A stretch of 64,000 bases of DNA from Capra hircus (GCF_001704415.2 NC_030808.1:81748594-81812593), one strand, 5' to 3'. Counted from the first letter of the stretch, positions 21,701 to 34,018 are shown. Numbers and translations are program-made. The notes: generated from the letters alone by a model not told the origin.

Positions 21701-22856
21701 CTTCATCTTGTCTCTCTTCAGATTGACTGCTCTAACTTAGTAAATGTGGGGAAGAGCTTCTCTCTCTGTTGTTGGTTTATGGCACTTCCAGAAATGTTAT
21801 TTTTAAGGCAGGCCTCACCGTACCAGCTGCCCGCACTTCAGGGTGTCAGAATCGTGGCCCAGAGCAGTGCAGACTGTGGGGGTCTGCTGGTGAGGCTCCT
21901 GCCCTGCGCCGGCTGCTGCGTGGTCCTTCCTCCACCTCTTCCACTCCTCCTCTCACCAGTTGGCCTTAACTCCAGATCTGAGTGTGAAAACAACCCAGAG
22001 AGGGTGGTAGCTTGGTTGCCGAAGTCTGATTTGTGCTCAGACTAGCTTTATCTGCGCCTGTCCCTTGAATGGAGCAGACAGAAATGGAAGTGAGCAGAAA
22101 GCAAGGCTGGGAAGCCTCTCAAGGGGCTTGGAGACATGCAGGCAGCTCCAGTCTTCTACAAGCAGCGCCAGTGGTAGGAAGTCTGCAGTGTGCCCGACAC
22201 TGAGTCAGTGCTTTAGAAGGGAGAGAACACTGACCACTTTACCCCGAGGAAGTGGAAAGTGGGGGACCTGAATGATTTGGTAAAGGTTGGGCAACCAGTA
22301 CTAGCAGATTGGGATGCAAATCCAGGTGCAGTGGGCTCCCCAGTCCTTGCCCATGCACCCCCAGAGTCTGTCACCTTGCTAGGAACATCTCCTGGGTTCC
22401 TTCCGAGTCTGAGCCAGGTCGCTTTAGTCAGATGTCATGCTTGAAAACCCCCAGAAGCCTCCCTTTCCCATAGCTTCTCTTCCCAGTCCCTCTGCACATC
22501 TCTACCAGACTGAATTATCTGGTCCCTCTTTTGTTGTTACTTGTATCCTCAGGAATCTGCAATGCTTCCCCACTGTTACCAAAACACAAACCCTTTGGCC
22601 TTGCATTCCAAGCCCTGTCCAGCCTCTGTCTTCCTCACGGACTTCATCCTCCTTTGCTCTCTTGGTTGGCCCTGTGAACCCGCATGCGAGCTACATGCTC
22701 TGGCTCTGCACATGGCCTGGAGCAGTCCCACTTGCTGCTCCACAGGTGCATGTCTTTTAACAGCCAGGTACAAGCCTTCTGTGAAGCCTGGAATCCTATA
22801 TCGCGGCATGGTGAAGGCCCTGCATACTTACAACTTTGCTCAACTGCTGTAACCTG
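18713..22856. other. Single-copy sequence, no gene identified
   Basis: No exon could be supported on either strand. It contains a poly(C) run (18785-18796), a MIR/L2-like fragment around 20035-20085, an (ATC)n-like run near 20545, and a poly(T) run at about 20990-21012. Open frames near 21090-21490 and 21746-22045 lack splice context and read as chance frames. It may be intron or upstream intergenic sequence of the gene ending at 35301. Confidence 0.4.
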
Positions 22857-23010
22857 CCAGGCTTCTCCTCTCAATGGGCTTTTCCAGGCAAGAATACTGG
22901 AGGGGGTAGCCATTCCCTTCTCCAGGGGATCTTCCTGACCCAGGGATTGAACCCGGGTCTTTGGCATTGCAGGCAGATTCTTTATCATCTGAGCCACTAG
23001 AGAAGCCCTT
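22857..23010 (-). mobile_element. Bov-tA SINE, 5' portion and body
   Basis: Antisense SINE whose tRNA-like head is at the right end (gatcttcctgacccagggattgaac ... gagccactagagaagccc). The 3' tail is missing on the left, where a body fragment (aatgggcttttccaggcaag) begins. Confidence 0.85.
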
Positions 23011-23082
23011 ATTTTTACTTTATTTGTTATTTTCTCCCTGCACTTTGACTGAAAGCCACTTAAAGCATGACTGCACATTTTC

Positions 23083-23297
23083 GGTGATAAGTGAAGTTAC
23101 TCAGTCATGTCGGACTCTTTGCGATCCCATGGACTGTAGCCTACCAGGCTCCTCCATCCATGGAATTTTCTAGGCAAGAGTACTGGAGTGGGTTGCCATT
23201 TCCTTCTCCAGGGGATCTTCCCAACCCAGGGATCGAACCCAGGTCTCCCACATTGCGGGCAGATACTTTACTGTCTGAGCCACCAGGGAAGCCCAAA
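23083..23297 (-). mobile_element. Bov-tA2-type SINE, near complete
   Basis: Antisense, with tail at left (gtgaagttactcagtcatg) and tRNA-like head at right (gagccaccagggaagccc). Middle member of a close series of three same-orientation SINEs. Confidence 0.9.
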
Positions 23298-23482
23298 GTG
23301 AAAGTGTTAAGTTGCACAATCATTTTGTCCAACTCTCTGCGACCCCATAGGCTGTAGCCACCAGACTTTTCTGCAAGAATACTGGAGTGGGTTGGAGGGA
23401 CTCTTCTCAACCCAGGGATTGAACCCAGGTCTCCCACATTGCATTGCAGGCAGATTCTTTACCATCTGAACCACTAAGGAAG
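23298..23482 (-). mobile_element. Bov-tA SINE, decayed
   Basis: Antisense SINE immediately following the previous one (aaagtgaaagtgttaag ... gaaccactaaggaagg). It carries a small internal deletion around 23375-23400 and a duplicated 'cattg' near 23440. More diverged than its neighbour. Confidence 0.85.
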
Positions 23483-24429
23483 GTGGTAGTCAGTAAACAC
23501 TGGTTAAATAAGTAGATAAACCATGCTCTGGTGCTCTGTCTCACTAGGGTTTTGCTTTACATTAGTATATGTTCCACCACACTAAAGGTTACACAATTTG
23601 AAAAATGAAGAAACTAGGATCTTGCATAAATTTCTGATTGGGGACATCAATATGTTGAGCTATATATGAACTTTATTGTTCTTATAGATTGATATAAAAA
23701 ATATTGGTATATTGATTGCTCATGGAGCATGGTGGAGGAGGGTGAGGCCACAAAAAATATTGGTTACAATAAATGTTATGTTCTTTTGCCTTTAGCTTAT
23801 GATATGCTAGATAACTAAGTAAATAATGCACATGGCAGAAATAGCTGGATAAGATTATTTAATATTGCTTTCAATATAATGATTGCCCTTGGGACTAAAT
23901 TAAGCATTCTGTGATTCACTATATAAAGTCAGAGAACCAAAACTGTGGCTGTAGTTTCCCTTAGGCCACTCAGTTTTTTTCAGTAGATTTACCTTTTTAA
24001 TTATGTTTTCCTTAGGCTAATTTTAAAATCACTTTGCATTCCCTGAGAGCAGTGTTCTTCATGTGTCAAGGGGACACACATTTAACAGTCATAAAACTGT
24101 CTATAAAAGCAAAACTCTCATTGCCCCCAGAGGATCTTTTTTTTTTTTAAAGAATCAAAATGTGCAAGCTCCTAAAAAAATAGCTTAACAAAGTACGTAC
24201 AACAGCTTAAGGGGCTATATAAATCATTTTCTACATCCTTTACCCCACTTTGTGCTCTAAAACCAAAAAAACTCCTTCAGGGAAATGTATCTACCCTGCT
24301 ACAAATTGGAGTATTAGCTGAAGTTAATGGTAGAGGATAACAGTATAAACTAATAAGAGCATTAAATAAATCTTATTAATTAAAAATAAGTATATGAGAG
24401 AATAGCACTGAAACATTTGTATTACCATA
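23483..24429. other. AT-rich sequence, no gene seen
   Basis: AT-rich, with short homopolymers and no exon or assigned repeat. A T-run at about 24129-24138 is the most regular element. Confidence 0.4.
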
Positions 24430-24660
24430 TGTAAAATAGATGACCAGTGCAAATTCGATGCATGAAACAGGGTACCCAAAGCTGGTGCCCTGTAACAACC
24501 CAGAGGGATGGGGTGAGGAGGGAGTTGGGCGGGGGGGATGGTTTCAGGACGGTGGGACACATGTATACCCATGGCTGATTTATGTCAATGTATGCAGAAA
24601 CCACCACAATATTGTAAACTGATTATCCTTCAATTAAAATAAATAAATTAATTTTTTAAA
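24430..24660 (+). mobile_element. Ruminant L1 3' end with A-rich tail
   Basis: Sense 3' UTR of a ruminant L1: catgaaacagggtaccc through ttgtaaactgattatccttcaattaaaataaataaatt, with the A-rich end at 24650-24660. Heavily 5'-truncated and non-coding. The same 3' end appears as a 49-base insertion at 61278. Confidence 0.85.
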
Positions 24661-25159
24661 ATGAGTATTCTCATGAAGAAAGAACACAGGATGTCATAAA
24701 GCTTGGGTCCTGGAACTGATCTCTGACTTATTACATGAGTTTGAGAAAGTAATTAAGTCTCCCCTCCCACTCGTCCTCCCTCCACCAGGATGAAAACATA
24801 AATCTTTTTTAGGGTCTCGTTGAGTCATTGTGGAAACAGTATGTACTACATATTCTTGCTAAACACCATTGGGAAGAATAAGCAGGAAAATTATGAACCA
24901 AGACTTTAAAAGAGTAGTGTAAGTTACTTACTTAGTGGTTTTGACTGGCCTTTGGTTGAGAAAGAGCTGAAAGTGTTGAACCAGGTTTCCTGAAAAGAAA
25001 TATATACAGAATTTATTTTTCACTTAGTGATCACAGAAACCTTTTCTGATTAGTTTCATTATTGAGAATGTGATTTCAGCTCCCGTGCAAAAGATCCCAG
25101 ATAAATAAATTGGGTTATCAAGTTTATTTTTAATTCTTATATTATTTGATTTATTATTA
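24661..25159. other. No gene or named repeat
   Basis: Single-copy AT-rich sequence between two retroelements. Nothing supported. Confidence 0.4.
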
Positions 25160-25376
25160 TTTTTTAAACACACTGTTTATTTGACTGTACTGGGTCTTAG
25201 TTGCAGCACATGGGATCTTCTGATCTTTGTTGAGACACATGAGATCTTGTACTAATAGTTGAGCGTGTGGGATCCTTAGTAGCGGCGTGTGGGATCTAGC
25301 TCTCTGACCAGGGATGGAACCCAGGCCCCTGCATTGAGAGCACGGTCTTAGCCACTGGACCACCAAGGAAGTCCCT
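25160..25376 (-). mobile_element. CHR-type artiodactyl SINE
   Basis: Antisense. T-rich tail at left, tRNA-Glu-like head at right ending ggaccaccaaggaagtccc, and a degenerate B box complement (ggatggaacccagg). Two internal near-repeats of 'gtgtgggatc' are visible. Longer than the copies at 16866 and 28262. Confidence 0.8.
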
Positions 25377-26229
25377 TCTTATATTATTTTTAAAAATGAG
25401 TGTTAAGTAGTGTAATGAGGTTTAGTTCTCACTTTCCTGTGGATGAATTTTGTGAGTGACTGAGTCTTTAGCAAACTAAGATTCTGCTTCACAGGAGTAT
25501 TTTGAGAATAAGCTTTAGACTGTGTAAGTTCTTAAGAAAGGAGTTGGGGCTCTTTGGAGAAATGGCTGATTCTATGACTGGGCCAGGGGAAGCAAGTAAC
25601 TTCTTACGCTGTCACAAAATGAGGAAGTTGTCATGAAAATATGGGCATGTTGAAATGACACAGGGGCTCACTGAAAGGAGCTTGCAAGAACTAAGTCTGG
25701 GATAGTCTGAACACCAAAATAAGTAATAGTAGTAACGGATTACAATCCCTAGAAAAAATAAGTATCTGTGAGTCTGTGCTTCTGTGAGCAAATAATTGAG
25801 TACATTTCAACTGAGTACATTTGAATAAATAAATGAGGGAGAAGGAGCAGCTCCTGCTAGGGTAGAATTCTCATTAGTAAATATAGAAGAAATGATGGAA
25901 ATAGAACATCACTATTTGGCAGCCAGCACAGTAGTGACTGTTGCGGACCACATCCACCTATGTATGTATGTCTGCTGAAAGTAATAGATGGAGGTATGGT
26001 AAGAAGCAGGATATTTGAAATATCTCTTCACAAGATACTTAACATTACAAAGAGAAAAGAACTAACTTTACAGTGGGGAAACCTAGACAAATACCACATT
26101 TAAACAAGTGTTCCAAGTTGGCACCATCTGTACTGAGTCCTGACCATAGCGTGCCCCTCCTGCTACAGTCCTGCATGATGAAAAGGGCGCAGTGTCACCT
26201 CAGTGATGGTGTTTCTCCCCATTGTTTTC
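25377..26229. other. No gene or named repeat
   Basis: Single-copy sequence with no supported exon. Short AT-rich runs only. Confidence 0.4.
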
Positions 26230-27116
26230 AATTATACTTTTTTATCTTGAAAAAATTATAGATTCACATGCATTTGTAAGAAAAATACAAAGAGAGAGCC
26301 CATGTATCCTTTACCCCAGTGGCAACGGTAGTTGTAACACAGCGGTGTAGCGTCATCACTGAGACGCTGACAGTGGTGTAATCAAGGTACAAGCATTCCC
26401 GTCGCCACAGAGATCACTCCTGTTGCCCTGGTCTAGCTAACCGCCTTTTCAAAAGTTGGGTTATTCCCCTGGTTCTGAGTTGTAAGAATTCTTCATATAT
26501 TCTGCATCATACAGACTTTTATCCTCAGTCTGCTAAGAGAGTAAATCATACTGATCATCATTTTAAATTATACTAAAATGCACATGATATTTGCCATCAT
26601 AACCATTTTTTAGTATACAGTACAGCAGTATTAAGTAGATTCATAGTGTTGTGCAACCGTTACCAACAGCCATCTCCAGAATTCTTTTCATGCTGCAAAA
26701 CTGGAACCAAAACTATCCCTCTTAAACAACTCCCCCCTAAGCTGCTGGAAAAGACCACTCTACCTCCTTTCTCTGTGAGTTTGGCTATTCTAGGTGACTC
26801 ATACAACTGGAATCATAAAGGGCTTGTATTTTTGTCACTGGCCTGTTTCACGTAACATGGTGTCTGCAGGGTTCATCCACATTATGGTATGGTTTTCCTT
26901 ACTCTCTGAGGCTGAATAGCATCGCAATGTATGTATATACCTTATATCTTGTTTATCCAGCCATCCATAGATGGACCCTCAGATGGCTTCCACCTTTTTT
27001 GGTTATTGCAAATAACACTGCCAGGAGTGTGGTGCAGATGTCTCTTCCAGACTCTGCTTTCAGTTCTTTTGGGTGTGTTCCCAGAGGTGGAATGTTGGGT
27101 CGCTGTGGTATCTAGA
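26230..27116 (-). mobile_element. Old L1 (L1M-type) 3' end
   Basis: Antisense, strongly diverged L1: 3' UTR text (agattcacatgcatttgtaag ... cctttaccccag) followed by the ORF2 C-terminus complement (ggctattctaggtgactcat, gaataatagcat-like motif near 26915, atccatagatgga). Pan-mammalian age. Confidence 0.75.
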
Positions 27117-28261
27117 TTCTTTTCTCTCTCTCTCTACTTTTCTCTTCTCCAAGCCCTGACTGTCTTTGAGTATCTTTCCTTTTAGGGATTTAAGTTTTAA
27201 AAGTTTGTACCCATTTTTTTTTCTTTAAATAACACAGTAAACCTTTCATTAAGACAGTTGTTCAGAGAATACAGTGGTTACTGAATTTCCTAAGTGGCCA
27301 GAAACCCCTTCTCTGCCCGTGTTTTGGCATCTGTACCCCAACATCACCAGATAACAGGCTGTCATTCCAGCTCTGAATAAACACACTTAGTGGATGTAAC
27401 TCGTAGAAGAAAGTGTTATCTGGAATGCAGCATTCACTTTTCTCTCCAAGCTGCGTTTCTCTTACTTTTACTACACTTCAAGAAAGAAAAATGGTATTTT
27501 GGAGGGGAGAGGATTAGAGAGAGTAACAGGTAGAAGAACCGAGAAAAAAATTATGAAGAAACACAAAGGAGGGTAAGGGGCGGGGGCAGCAGGAGGGTGA
27601 GTGAGTGTAGGAGAGGCTGGGCAGACGGCCCAGGGTCAGGCTGCAGGATGCCCTCCACCTTTGGATGAGGCAGAGCCCCGGTCCCTCTGGGTCTTAAGAT
27701 CGTCTTATGCCGTAACAAGTGGGTGACTAACCCAGAGGTTACTTGGGCCAGAATGTGTTTAATCAGCATCTGCAACAAGCATTTCTTGAGCATCTGCCAT
27801 CCACAGCCTCCTGAACTCAGTAACCACCAGTCTACCAGCCAAGGAGTGAAAAGACCAAACCGCCGTTTCAGGTGTTGAGTTCACTACTCTGTGGACAGTA
27901 GGCCCTTAAATTCTCCCAGTCCCCTCTCTGTCTCCTGCCCAGCCTCATCTTTCTCTAATCCTGGGGCTGGTGGATCAGAGGTGAGGCCTGAAGGTCTGCC
28001 TTTTTGCTCTCTCTGCTTAGAGGCAGAGGTCCTGCTGTAACAAACTGTTAGATCTTGCCTGACTTGAACTTTGCCTGACAAGGAGTAATGCCCTCCTTTA
28101 CAGATAACAGTATTGAAGATTCCTGATATATTTAAAACAGTTTCCCAAGCAAGCATGATGTTCTTCTTGCTTGTATTTTTGGTAACCGTAGGATTTGTGT
28201 GAAACATATCCAGGCTTGGAAGCAGACCTGGGACCCCAAAGGTTTAACAGTTTTAGCCCCA
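27117..28261. other. No gene identified
   Basis: Single-copy sequence. A pyrimidine-rich tract lies at 27115-27160 and a purine-rich tract at 27490-27620. No splice-bounded exon was found. A minus-strand frame at 27884-28207 has no supporting context. Confidence 0.4.
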
Positions 28262-28397
28262 AATTAATTTTTTTTGTTTTTGTTTTTTGGCTGCAGTACG
28301 CAGCATGCAGGATCTAGTTCCCTGACCAGGGACTAAACTCAGACCCTTGGCAGTGAGAGCAAGGAGTCCTAACCGCTGGATAGCCAGAGAAGTTCCC
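28262..28397 (-). mobile_element. CHR-type artiodactyl SINE
   Basis: Antisense, with a T-rich tail (28265-28288) and tRNA-like head ending gatagccagagaagttcc. Same family as 16866-16972. Confidence 0.8.
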
Positions 28398-28732
28398 TTA
28401 CTCCAGAATGAAGCCCAGTGTATTTTTAGAATAATGTAATTACAAAGAAGTTGTGGCATCTAAGCCTGCTTCTGTGTACAGGAGCCAAGAAACAGAGGTA
28501 AAAAATACAGGCAGGCTTGATTGATCTTAATACATGAGTGATGTCGTACTGTCTCTGGCACAGTTTGCTGTTTACATGTCTGATCTAAAGTTTCTCTTCA
28601 AAAATCTAAGGTAGTTTTCCTTACAAATGCGATCCCTATTCTAGAACTTTCAATTTGACGGAGAACTAAAACAAATGGGAGCAGAGCACAGTGAGTGATT
28701 TGCCTACAAAGAGATGCTCATGAGGTCATAAA

Positions 28733-28940
28733 CCAGCAGTTTTCAACAAGGGTTATTTTGCCTCCAGGAGCATGTAACAACAACTGGAGACACTTTTGAT
28801 GTCAGCCCTGGGAGGAGGTTCTGTTGGCATCTAGTGGGTAGAGGCCAAGGATGCTGCCAAACATCCTGCAGTGCAAGGGGCAGCCCCTCAGCAAAGGGTT
28901 GTCTGGTCCAAAACGGTGACAGCACTGAGGTTAAAAAGCA
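28733..28940 (+). mobile_element. MER5A-like non-autonomous DNA transposon
   Basis: Text such as aaccagcagttttcaac, gttggcatctagtgggtagaggcc and ggatgctgccaaacatcctg matches the hAT-Charlie-derived MER5A family. Ancient and non-coding. Confidence 0.85.
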
Positions 28941-31139
28941 GTGATAAGTATGCGTGGACGATATCCCATGGACTGATTGATAAACCAGTTACACTAGGAA
29001 TAAACCCAGGGTGGTGCCCACATTTGTGGCTTTACTCTCTAGGACTTTGAGTACTTTTTTCTTCCAGATTTATATTTTTAAATCATATTTTGTTGTTGTT
29101 CAGTCGCTCAGTCATTGTCTGACTCTTTGCGACCCAATGGACTGCAGCATGCCAGGCTTCCGTGTTCTTCACTATCTCCTGGAGTCTGCGCAAACTCATG
29201 TCCATTGAGTCAGTGATGCCATCCAACCATCTCATCCTCTGTTGCCCTCTTCTTCTCCTGCCCTCAGTCTTTCCCAGCATCAGGGTCATTTCCAGTGAGT
29301 TGGCTCTTCACATCAGGTGGCCAAAGTATTGGCGCTTCAGCTTCAGCATCAGTCCTTCCAGTGAATATTCAGGGTTGATTTCTTTAGGATTCACTGGTAT
29401 GATCTCCTTGCTGCCCAAGGGACTCTCGAGTCTTCTCCGACACCATAGTTAGAAAGCATCGATTCTTTGGTGGTAAGCCTTCCTTCTGGTCCAGTCTTAC
29501 ATCCATACATAACTACTGGAAAAACCATAACTTTGACTATACAGACGCTTGTTGGCAAAGTGATCTCTCAGCTTTTTAATACACTGTCTAGGTTTGTCAT
29601 AGTTTTTCTTCCAAGGAGCAAGCATCTTTACCTTCATGGCTACAGTCACTGTCCACAGTGATTTTGGAGCCCAGGAAAACAAAATCTGCTAGTGTTTCCA
29701 TTTTTTCCCATCTATTTGCCATGAAGTGATGGGACAAGATGCCATGATCTTAGTCTTTTGAATGTTGAGTTTTAAGTCAGATTTTCACTCTCCTATTTCA
29801 GCCTCATCAAGAGGCTCTTCAGTTCCTCTCTTCTTTCTGCCATTAGGGTGGTGTCATGTGCATATCTGAGACTGTTGATATTTCTCCTGGCAGTCTTTTG
29901 ATTCCAGCTTGAGCTTCATCCAGCCTGGCATTTCACATGATGTACTTCGCATATAAGTTATATAAGCAGGGTGACAATTATACAGCCTTGACAAACTCTT
30001 TTACCAGTTTTGAACCAGTCCATTGTTCCATGTCCAGTTCTAACTGTTGTTCTTGACCTACATACAGGTTTCTCAGGAGACAGGTGAAGTAGTCTAGGAT
30101 TCCCATCTCTTTAAGAATTGCGCACAGTTTGTTGTGATCCACACAGACCAAGACTTTAGTGTAGTCACTGAAGCAGAAGTAGATGTTTTTCTAGAATTCT
30201 CTTTCTTTTCCTACGATCCAATGGATGTTGGCAATTTGATCTCTGGTTCTTCTGCCTCTTCTAAATCTAGCTTGTATATCTGGAAGTACTTGGTTCATGT
30301 ACTGTTGAAGCCTAGCTTGAAAAATTTTGAGCATTATCTTGCTAGCATGTGAAATGAGTGCAATTGTGCAGTAATTTGAACATTCTTTGCCATTGCCCTT
30401 TTTTGAGATTGGAATGAAAACTGACCTTTTCCAGTCCTGTGGCCACTGCTGAATTTCCCAGTTTGCTGGCATATTGAGTGCAGCACTTTCACAGCATCAT
30501 CTTTCAGGATCTGAGATAGCTCAACTGGAATTCCATCACCTCCACTGCTTTGTTTGTTGTAATGCTTCCCAAGGCCCACTTAACTTCGCGGTCTGGCTCT
30601 AGGTGATTGACCATGCCATTGTGATTATCTGGGTCATTAGATCTTTTTTGTACAGTTTTTCTGTGTGTTCTTGCCACCTCTTAATCTCTTCTGCTTCTGT
30701 TAGGTCTATACCATTTCTGTCCTTTATTGTGCCCCTCTTTGCATGAAATGTTCCCTTGGTACCTCTGAGTTTCTTGAGCTCTCTAGTCTTTTCCATTCTG
30801 TTGTTTTCCTCTATTTCTTTGCATTGTTCACTTAGGAAGGCTTTCTTATCTCTTCCTTGCTATTTTTTGGAACTCTGCATTCTGGTGGGTGTATCTTTCC
30901 TTTTCTCCTTTTGCCTTTAGCTTCTCTTCTTTTCTCAGTTATTTATAAGGCCTGCTTAGACAACCATTTTGCCTTTTTACATTTCTTTTTCTTCAGGATG
31001 GTTTTGATCACCACCTCCTGTACAGTGTTACAAACTTCCGTCCATAGTTCTTCAGGCACTGTATCAGATCTGATCCCTTGAATCTGTTTGTCACTTCCAC
31101 TGTATAATCATAAGGGATTAGATTTAGGTCATACCTTAA

Positions 31140-32113
31140 TCAGTTAGTTCATTCATTCAGTCCTGTCTGACTCTTTGCTACCTCATGGAATGCAGCATGC
31201 CAGGCTTCCCTGTCCATCACCAACTCCCAGAGCTTGCTCAAACTCATGTCCGTCGAGTCGGTGATGCCATCCAACCATCTCATCCTCTGTCGTCCCCTTC
31301 TCCCCTGCCTTCACTCTTTCCCACCATCTGGGTCTTTTCTAATAAGTCAGTTCTTTGCATCAGGTGGCCAAAGTATTGGAGCTTCAGCTTCAGCATCAGT
31401 CCTTCCAGTGAATATTCAGGACTAATGTCCTTTAGGGTTGAGTGGTCTGATCTTCTTGCAATCCAAGGGACCCTCAAGAGTCTTCTCCAATACCACAGTT
31501 CAAAAGCATCAGTTCTTTGGCACTCAACTTTCTTTATGATCCAACTCTCACATCTCTACTGACTTCTTGAAAAGCCATAGCTTTGACTAGACAGACCTTT
31601 GTCAGGAAAGTAGTGTCTCTGCTTTTTAATATGTTATCTAGATTGGTCATAGCTTTTCTTCCAAGGAGCAAGTGTCTTTTAATTTTATGACTACAGTCAC
31701 CATATGCAGTGATTTTGGAGCCCAAGAAAATAAAAATCTGTCACTGTTTCCATTGTTTCCCCGTATTTACCACGATGTGATGGGACTAGATGCCGTGATC
31801 TTAGTTTTTTGAATGTCGAGTTTAAGCCAGCTTTTTCACTCTCCTCTTTTACTTTCATCAAGAGACTCTTTAGTTCCTCTTCGCTTTCTACCATTAGGGT
31901 GGTGTCATTTGCATATCTGAGGTTATTGATATTTCTCCCGGCAATCTTGATACCAGCTTGTGCTTCATCCAGCGTGGCATTTTGCATGATGTAATCTGTG
32001 TGTAAGAGTCGGACACGACTGAGCGACTGAACTGAACTGAATCTGTGTGTAATTTAAAAAATCCATCTGCCCTGTGATGGATAAGGATAAGAAGCTTGTG
32101 GAAGCTTGCTGAT
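31140..32113 (-). mobile_element. BovB LINE E inside BovB F, internally deleted
   Basis: Antisense BovB 3' part (31140-32062) joined at about 32063 to a short piece of the BovB 5' region (tctgccctgtgatggataagg). It splits BovB F between ggtcatacc (31131-31139) and ggctatacc (32107-32115), a slightly decayed target-site duplication. It carries a 34-base insertion of its own (32006-32039). Frames 31280-31477, 31534-31725 and 31697-31987 (-) are its broken ORF, with ANDTTLM in place of the YADD-type catalytic motif. Confidence 0.82.
32006..32039 (+). mobile_element. 34-bp BovB/SINE tail insertion with 13-bp TSD
   Basis: Only the last 34 bases of the shared BovB/Bov-tA tail (gagtcggacacgactgagcg and on to gaactg), flanked by aatctgtgtgtaa at 31993-32005 and 32040-32052. 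An extremely 5'-truncated retrotransposition product. Confidence 0.88.
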
Positions 32114-32699
32114 GGGAGGGACTGGCTATACCTGAATGGCCTAGTGGTTTTCCCTACTTTCTTCAAGTTGTGTGAATTTTGCAATAAGGAGTTCATGATC
32201 TGAGCCACAGTCAGCTCCAGGTTTTGTTTTACCACCTTCAGCTGCAAAGAATATCAATCTGATTTCAGTATGACCATCTGGTGATGTCTCTGTGTAGAGT
32301 CCGTCTCTTGTGTTGTTGGAAGAGGGTGTTTGCTAAGACCAGTGCAGTCTCTTGGCAACACTCAGTTAGTCTGTGCCCTGCTTCACTTTGTACTCCAAGG
32401 CCAAACTTGCGTTTACTCCAGGTGTCTCTTAACTTCCTAGTTTTGCATTCCAGTTCCCTATTTGACATCTTTTTTGGTGATAGTTCTAGAAAGTCTTGTA
32501 GGTCCTCATAAGAGTGTTCAGCTTAAGCATGTTCAGGGCATAGACTAGGATTACTGTAATATTGAATGGTTTGCCTTGGAAACTTAGATCATTCTGTCAT
32601 TTTTGAGATGGCACCAAAGTACTGCATTTCAGACTCTCTTTTAACTGTGAGGGCTGCTCCATTTCTTATAAGTGATTCTTGCCCAGTAGTAGATAAAAT

Positions 32700-32825
32700 T
32701 GTTTAGTCACTAAGTCGTGTCTGATTCTTTTTTGACCCCCTGGGCTGTAACCCACCAGGCTCCTCTGTTCATGGGATTTTCCAGGCAAGCGTATTGGAGT
32801 GGGTTACCGTTTCCTTCTTCAGGGG
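32700..32825 (-). mobile_element. 5'-truncated Bov-tA SINE in BovB F
   Basis: Antisense tail and body (tgtttagtcactaagtcgtg ... gtttccttcttcagggg), flanked by agtagataaaat at 32688-32699 and 32826-32837. Inserted in the endonuclease part of BovB F. Confidence 0.9.
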
Positions 32826-33318
32826 AGTAGATAAAATGGTCATCTGGATTAAATTCTCCCATTGCTGTCCACTTTAGTTCACTGATGCCATCTCCTCTTT
32901 GACCACTTCCAATTTACTTGATTTATGGACCTAACATTCCAGATTTCAGTACAGTTATTGTTCTTCACAGCCTCAGACTTTACTTTCACCACCGAACACA
33001 TCCAGGACTGGCTGTTGTTTCTTCTTTGGCTCAGCCTCTTCATTCCTTCTGGAGCTGTTTCTCCGCTCTTCTCCAGTAGCATGCTGGACACCAGCTGACC
33101 TGGGGGGTTCATCTTTCAGTGTCATATCATTTTGTCTTTTCATACTGTTCATAGGGTTCTCAAGGCAAGAATGCTGAAGTGGTTTGCCCTTTTCCAGTAG
33201 GTCACGTTTTGTCAGAACTCTCCACCATGACCCCTCTGTTCTGGGTGGCCCTACACCGCATGGCTCATAGTTTCATTAAGTTAAACAGAGCTGTCATCCA
33301 TGTGATCGTTTTGGTTAG

Positions 33319-33804
33319 GCTTACAGGTAATTGTTACCTCGATTTTCTTAACACTTTATACAGAGATGGCTTTGTTGACTGTTGAGTGAAGAAAATGAGG
33401 AAAGAGACAGTAGGAACAGATCCAGTTAGGTTTCACCTCCACATAAATTCTGTCAGAAACACTTGAGGGTTCAGAGCAGAGGGAAGGTTTGGGGCTAAGC
33501 TTCTTGATTTTCTGCAGGTCACTCTTTGCACCTGCCTGTGCCTTACCTTCTGCTTGGCTGAGGTTGTGCCTGTGAAGCTGGCATTAGGGAGAATATCTCC
33601 TGTTTAGGTCACTGATGAGCTTTGGGTTTTAAAAGAGATCGTTTCATACTCTGCACCTTACCCCAGCCACTGAGGGTGACCAGGACAATCCTATAGGCTG
33701 TTACCTATTAAATGTGTGTGTATGTGTGTGTGTATTCTGATTTACATTTAGAAACCTGAAGAATGAAAGTCTTCCATAATCCTGTTAATAAATTTGAAAT
33801 ATCC
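33319..33804. other. No gene; short (GT)n repeat
   Basis: Sequence beyond the BovB 5' truncation point. A GT-rich microsatellite lies at 33712-33734 with one AT interruption. No exon supported. Confidence 0.5.
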
Positions 33805-34018
33805 ATTGTTGCTTACTTGCTAAATTCTGTCTAACTTTTTATGACCCCTTGGACTGAAGCCCACCAGGCTCCTCTGTCCTTGAGATTTCCCATGCAAGAA
33901 TAATGGAGTGGGTTGCCGTTTCCTTCTCCAGGGCATCTATCTTCCCAATCCAGGGATCGAACTGGAGTCTCCTGCATTGGCAGGTGGATTCTTTCCTGGT
34001 GGGCCACTGGGGAAGCCC
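33805..34018 (-). mobile_element. Bov-tA SINE
   Basis: Antisense SINE with tail at left (ttgcttacttgctaaattctg) and tRNA-like head at right (ggtgggccactggggaagccc). Diverged but nearly complete. Confidence 0.85.

Larger units (their letters stand above)
29090..33318 (-). mobile_element. Nearly full-length BovB LINE F
   Basis: Antisense BovB with 3' tail at 29090 (ttgttgttcagtcgctcag), RT region around 29700-30500 (frame 30191-30472 reads QARFRRGRRTRDQIANIHW), the upstream region to 31139, then after an inserted BovB (31140-32113) the endonuclease region 32114-32687 and the 5' part to 33318. The BovB F pieces total about 3.1 kb, close to the roughly 3.2-3.3 kb family length. A SINE (32700-32825) also interrupts it. 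Many frameshifts and stops are present, so it is dead. BovB is known for horizontal transfer between squamates and ruminants. Confidence 0.88.

Noticed and set aside
33712..33742. Z-DNA-like GT run as a regulatory element
   Set aside because: Short and interrupted, an ordinary microsatellite.
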